A stretch of DNA of 64,000 nt, taken from assembly GCF_900156305.1 (NCBI RefSeq), contig NZ_FTPL01000001.1, positions 1,178,001 to 1,242,000 on the forward strand. Direction: 5' to 3'. Made by a program: the position numbers and the translations under genes. The notes under the pieces are model-generated. The model had not been told where the DNA came from, did no database searches, and saw nothing but the letters and a program-made list of their open reading frames with translations. This document shows, in pieces, positions 60,853-64,000 of the stretch. Position 1 is the first letter of the stretch. Every line of letters starts with the position of its first letter. The DNA is from Edaphobacillus lindanitolerans. GTDB taxonomy: Bacteria > Bacillota > Bacilli > Bacillales_A > Planococcaceae.

Positions 60853-61776
60853 ATGAAAATCGCCTCTTCTATATTGGATTTGATCGGCCATACGCCGATC
60901 GTGAAGCTCAACCGGCTGCCGGATCCGGACGGCGCCGATGTATTCATCAAGCTGGAGTCGTTCAACCCGGGCGGCAGCGTGAAGGACCGCGCTGCCCTCA
61001 ACATGATCGAGCGGGCGGAACAGGAAGGAAAACTCATCCCCGGAGAGAGCACGGTCATCGAGCCGACCTCCGGGAACACGGGCATCGGCCTGGCGATGGT
61101 ATGCGCGGCAAAAGGCTACCGGTGCATCATGACGATGCCGGACAATGCGACCGAGGAGCGGGTGAAAATCCTTCGGGCGTACGGCGCGGAAGTCCGCCTG
61201 ACCCCCGCCGCACAGCGGATGCAGGGCGCCATCGACGAAGCCGGACGGCTGGCCGCGGACATTCCGGGCTCCTTCATCCCGATGCAGTTTGAAAATCCGG
61301 CCAACGCCGACGCCCACCGGGGCACGACCGCCATTGAGATCCTGGACGCCTTCGACGGAAAGCTCGATGCGTTCGTCCTCACCGCCGGGACGGGCGGAAC
61401 CGTCACCGGCACCGGCGAGGAATTGAAAAAGCGGATTCCGGAACTCAAGATTTACGTCGTGGAACCGAAAGGCTCGCCCGTCCTGTCCGGCGGGGAACCC
61501 GGACCCCACAAAATCCCGGGCACCGGCCCCGGCTTCATCCCCCCGATCCTGAATCGCGGGATCTTCGATGAAATCCTTCTGATCGATGACGCGGACGCCC
61601 AGCGGATGGCCCGCGCGCTCGCGGCCAAAGAAGGCATCTTCGTCGGCGCCTCCGCCGCTGCCAGCGCCCACTTTGCAATCGAAGTCGCGAAGACGCTGCC
61701 GAAGGGCGCCCGGGTGCTGTGCCTCGCCCCGGACACCGGCGAACGGTACCTGTCGTCCGATCTGTTCCCGGAGTGA
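60853..61776 (+). CDS. cysK: cysteine synthase A
   Basis: I take the ATG at 60853 with GGGAG upstream (an ATG at 60817 is less suited), giving 307 residues beginning MKIASSILDLIGHTPIVKLNRL. The PLP Lys lies in ESFNPGGSVKDRAALNMI; PTSGNTGIGLAMV and TAGTGGTVTGTGEELK are the phosphate and cofactor loops. It makes cysteine from O-acetylserine and sulfide. It is divergent from the sulfonate-type ABC operon. Confidence 0.95.
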   Translation: MKIASSILDLIGHTPIVKLNRLPDPDGADVFIKLESFNPGGSVKDRAALNMIERAEQEGKLIPGESTVIEPTSGNTGIGLAMVCAAKGYRCIMTMPDNATEERVKILRAYGAEVRLTPAAQRMQGAIDEAGRLAADIPGSFIPMQFENPANADAHRGTTAIEILDAFDGKLDAFVLTAGTGGTVTGTGEELKKRIPELKIYVVEPKGSPVLSGGEPGPHKIPGTGPGFIPPILNRGIFDEILLIDDADAQRMARALAAKEGIFVGASAAASAHFAIEVAKTLPKGARVLCLAPDTGERYLSSDLFPE

Positions 61777-61826
61777 GCGGGTGGAGCCTGTGAGTGGGCA
61801 GGTTCGGGGCATGGACGGATTTGAGG

Positions 61827-61988
61827 TTGCTTGACACATTCGGTGCCGGTTGCTTCACACTCACAGACCTTTGCTTAACACTCAGAGCCGATTGCTTAAC
61901 ACTCACGGACCTTTGCTTAGCACTCAGAGCCGATTGCTTAACACTCACGGACCTTTGCTTAGCACTCAGAGCCGATTGCTTCACACTC
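61827..61988 (-). repeat. 21-bp array, family A, 8 units with 42-bp duplications
   Basis: Units (on plus TTGCTTAACACTC) begin at 61827, 61850, 61871, 61892, 61913, 61934, 61955 and 61976; all but the first step are 21 bp. Units 4-7 form two exact 42-bp copies (ATTGCTTAACACTCACGG... then CTTTGCTTAGCACTC...). The array lies 50 bp after the cysK stop and before a terminator. Confidence 0.95.
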
Positions 61989-62002
61989 ATCTTTCGGCAA
62001 CC

Positions 62003-62042
62003 AAAAAGCGATGCCTCCCAGGGCAGGGAGGCATCGCTTTTA
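62003..62042. terminator. bidirectional terminator
   Basis: AAAAGCGATGCCTCCC (62004-62019) pairs with GGGAGGCATCGCTTTT (62026-62041), between cysK's array and the hom stop codon. Confidence 0.92.
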
Positions 62043-62045
62043 CTA

Positions 62046-63032
62046 TTAATCGGTCACGAGTTTGCGAAAGGGCTGTTTGAGCAGCACCGCCGCGTCTTCG
62101 ACCATGACGCTCGCGGTCGGATACATGCCGGCACCCGGCCCGGTGACGGTGAGCGTGCCGGCGTAGGCGGTTTCGATGGCGACCGCGTTGTCGACGCCGT
62201 CTACGCCGTAAAGCGGATGGTCCGGACCGATGAGGACCGGGCCGACGGAGGCAAGGATCTCCCCGTCTTCGCCCCGGCGCACGTCCGCGATGTGCCGGTA
62301 GCGGAGCCCCTGGCGGTCGGCGTCGATCACTTCATCGAGCGTGAGCTTGTCGATGCCGTCCATCGGCACGTGCTCCCAGTCCGGCTGCTCGCCGAACGCC
62401 AAACCGCTCAGGATCATGAGCTTGCAGAACGCATCGAATCCGGATACATCATTCGTCGGATCTGCTTCCGCATAGCCAAGCTCCTGTGCTTCCTTCAGTG
62501 CGTCGGCGAAGGAGCACTCTTCCTTCCTCATCTTCGTCAGGATGAAGTTGGACGTGCCGTTGAGGATCCCCTGGATGCCCGTGATTGAATTGGCCAGGTT
62601 GAGGTTCTGGATCGTCTTGATGACCGGGACGCCGCCGGCCACCGTCGCCTCATAGCCGACACCCGTGCCGGATTCGCGGGCGAAGGCTTCCAGGGAAGCC
62701 CCCGCCTTCGCATACATCACTTTGTTCGCCGTGACGACATGGCAGCCTGCCGCGATCGCCTGCTCCAGATAAGTCCCGGCCGGCTCTTCCCCCACGATCG
62801 CCTCGAAGACGACGTCCAGATCCGGAATTGCGAGGATGTCTTCGAACCGGTCGGTCACGAGAACACCGGGCGTATCGGGGCGCGGCCTCTCTAAGTTGCG
62901 GACGAGGATCGCCGCAATTTCGATCGGTGCACCGGTGCGCGCGGCAAGCTGTTCCTTCCGTTCATTCACTATCCGATAAATGCCCTGGCCGACCGTCCCG
63001 AAACCAAGGATGGCCGCTTTCACTGTCGCCAT
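62046..63032 (-). CDS. hom: homoserine dehydrogenase
   Basis: The start at 63032 follows GGAGGTG and gives 328 residues: NAD(P)-binding AILGFGTVGQGIYRIV, VTANKVMYAK, and the homoserine-binding/catalytic region GILNGTSNFILTKM and AEADPTNDVSGFDAFCKLMIL with the conserved Lys. It lacks the C-terminal ACT regulatory domain of the longer form, so threonine feedback may be absent or weak. It reduces aspartate semialdehyde to homoserine, which feeds MetY upstream on the same strand. Confidence 0.94.
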   Translation of the reverse strand: MATVKAAILGFGTVGQGIYRIVNERKEQLAARTGAPIEIAAILVRNLERPRPDTPGVLVTDRFEDILAIPDLDVVFEAIVGEEPAGTYLEQAIAAGCHVVTANKVMYAKAGASLEAFARESGTGVGYEATVAGGVPVIKTIQNLNLANSITGIQGILNGTSNFILTKMRKEECSFADALKEAQELGYAEADPTNDVSGFDAFCKLMILSGLAFGEQPDWEHVPMDGIDKLTLDEVIDADRQGLRYRHIADVRRGEDGEILASVGPVLIGPDHPLYGVDGVDNAVAIETAYAGTLTVTGPGAGMYPTASVMVEDAAVLLKQPFRKLVTD

Positions 63033-63066
63033 GGCGATCACCTCCAATTCCTTTCAGCTTAACAAG

Positions 63067-63097
63067 TTCCGCCCGGAAATAAAACCCCCGGGCGGAA
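63067..63097. promoter_or_regulatory. perfect hairpin in the hom 5' region
   Basis: TTCCGCCCGG (63067-63076) pairs perfectly with CCGGGCGGAA (63088-63097), 35 bp upstream of the hom start. There is no T-run on the minus strand, so it may be an mRNA processing or attenuation structure rather than a terminator. Confidence 0.6.
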
Positions 63098-63169
63098 ACC
63101 TTTCAGATTGTTTTGCATTTAGAGAGCGTGTTGGAGTGGGACGCATTCACTTCCGATGTGAAACTTCGG

Positions 63170-63455
63170 TCGCACGGAGTGAAACTGGGACCACCCAGAG
63201 CCAAACCGGGACCACTCAGAGCCAAATTTCGACCACTCAGAGCGAAACTGGGGCCACTCAGAGCCAAACTTCGACCTCTCAGAGCGAAACTGGGGCCACT
63301 CAGAGCCAAACTTCGACCTCTCAGAGCGAAACTGGGGCCACTCGGGTCAACTCTCCTCACTCAGGCCTCAACTTGCCTCACTCGAGCCCCAACTCTCCTC
63401 ACTCGGGCTCCAACTTGCCTCACTCGAGCCCAAACTCTCCTCACTCACCCACCGA
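63170..63455 (-). repeat. 21-bp array, family B, about 13 units
   Basis: On plus the units read CCACTCAGAGCCAAAC-like, starting at 63191, 63212, 63233 and 63254 with a 21-bp step. Units near 63253 and 63295 form exact 42-bp copies. The right half switches to CTCACTCGGGCTCCAAC-like units with the same step. The minus-strand form GAGTGG-N4-AGTTT matches the arrays at 21.8 and 33.5 kb. It lies between the metY stop and hom. Confidence 0.9.
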
Positions 63456-63458
63456 CAC

Positions 63459-64000
63459 TCAGGCGTTGACCGGTGCGGCGGATTCGATCGCCTGCTTCAG
63501 ATCGGCGATGATGTCTTCCGCATTTTCGAGGCCGATCGAGAGGCGGACGAGTTCTTCGCTCGTGCCGGTTTTCTCGAGGTCTTCGGCGGACAGCTGCTGG
63601 TGCGTCGTCGAAGCCGGGTGGATGATGAGCGAGCGGGCGTCGCCGACGTTCGCGACGTGGGAGAACAGCTTCACGCCGTCGATCAGCTTGCGGCCTGCTT
63701 CGCGTCCGCCTTTGATGCCGAAGACGACGACCGAGCCGGCCCCGTTCTTCAGGTATTTCTTCGACAGCTCGTACGACGGGTGCTCTTCCAGCCCGTTGTA
63801 CTGGACCCACTCGACGGACGGGTGGTCGCTCAGCCACTTCGCCACTTTTTCCGCGTTTTCGTTGTGGCGCTGGATTCTCAGGTGGAGCGTTTCGAGTCCC
63901 TGCAGGAAGATGAACGCATTGTCCGGGCTGAGGCATGGTCCGAAATCGCGGAGCAGCTGCACGCGGAGGCGGGTCGCGAATGCGGCATCCGGCGTGTCGA
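63459..64000 (-). CDS. metY: O-acetylhomoserine sulfhydrylase, C-terminal part
   Basis: The frame is open to the window edge (…DTPDAAFATRLRVQLLRDFG), so the N-terminal two-thirds, including the PLP Lys, lie outside. The visible ~180 residues carry the family signatures GPCLSPDNAFIFLQGLETLHLRIQRHNENA, YNGLEEHPSYELSKKYL, IKGGREAGRKLIDGVKLFSHVANVGDARSLIIHPASTTHQQL and VRLSIGLENAEDIIADLKQA. It makes homocysteine from O-acetylhomoserine and sulfide. Placed with hom and cysK, it completes a sulfur amino-acid group. Confidence 0.9.
   Translation of the reverse strand, partial: DTPDAAFATRLRVQLLRDFGPCLSPDNAFIFLQGLETLHLRIQRHNENAEKVAKWLSDHPSVEWVQYNGLEEHPSYELSKKYLKNGAGSVVVFGIKGGREAGRKLIDGVKLFSHVANVGDARSLIIHPASTTHQQLSAEDLEKTGTSEELVRLSIGLENAEDIIADLKQAIESAAPVNA

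Overview
The window looks like chromosomal DNA from a high-G+C member of the Bacillales, probably Planococcaceae (Bhargavaea-like). This is inferred from gene content (LiaIHFSR-type stress operon, RocB, YkoGH plus PepSY proteins, YcnK copper regulator, MntR- and FadR-type operators, preQ1-I leader), strong GGAGG-type ribosome sites, sigma-A promoters and U-tailed terminators. I see no rRNA, tRNA, CRISPR, insertion sequence or prophage. Both ends cut a gene: a Mur-ligase-like protein on the left and MetY on the right.

Layout. 1-3.2 kb: Mur-ligase-like gene, small membrane protein, and a convergent 574-residue protein of unknown function. 3.4-7.6 kb: YkoG/YkoH-type two-component system with two PepSY proteins and a DUF6176 protein. 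7.8-9.7 kb: MBL hydrolase and NERD protein. 10-17.9 kb: an arginine-type catabolic cluster on the minus strand (two DDAH-like hydrolases, RocB, amino-acid permease, YfcC carrier, M20 amidohydrolase) facing a divergent IclR regulator. The shared intergenic region holds three palindromic sites around a good promoter. 18.6-23.1 kb: AbgT transporter and two secreted M14 carboxypeptidases. 23.3-26.3 kb: UppP, DedA and a frameshifted DUF4139-type gene. 26.4-29.3 kb: Mn ABC transporter with an MntR-type box. 29.4-36.3 kb: fatty-acid beta-oxidation genes with a FadR-type box. 36.6-40.6 kb: lia-type envelope-stress operon. 40.7-52.6 kb: DinB protein, MscS channel, K+ channel, CPBP protease, lipoprotein, a second two-component system with a small hidden membrane gene between regulator and kinase, EamA exporter and BCCT transporter. 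52.6-57.3 kb: aconitase with a C-terminal DnaJ-like zinc motif and a copper cluster (CopD, CopC, YcnK). 57.4-58 kb: preQ1 riboswitch and QueT. 58-64 kb: sulfonate-type ABC transporter, CysK, homoserine dehydrogenase and MetY, all sulfur amino-acid metabolism.

The most striking unexplained signal is a set of nine intergenic arrays built on a 21-bp period. They fall into two related families, both starting GAGTG: family A is GAGTGTTAAGCAA plus 8 variable bases, family B is GAGTG-N5-AGTTT-N6. Eight of the nine lie directly after a stop codon, before the terminator or next cistron. In one the array supplies the stop codon of the gene. Some show exact 42-bp duplications or a ~100-bp higher-order unit. 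They are not palindromic and not CRISPR-like, and I do not recognise them as a described element.
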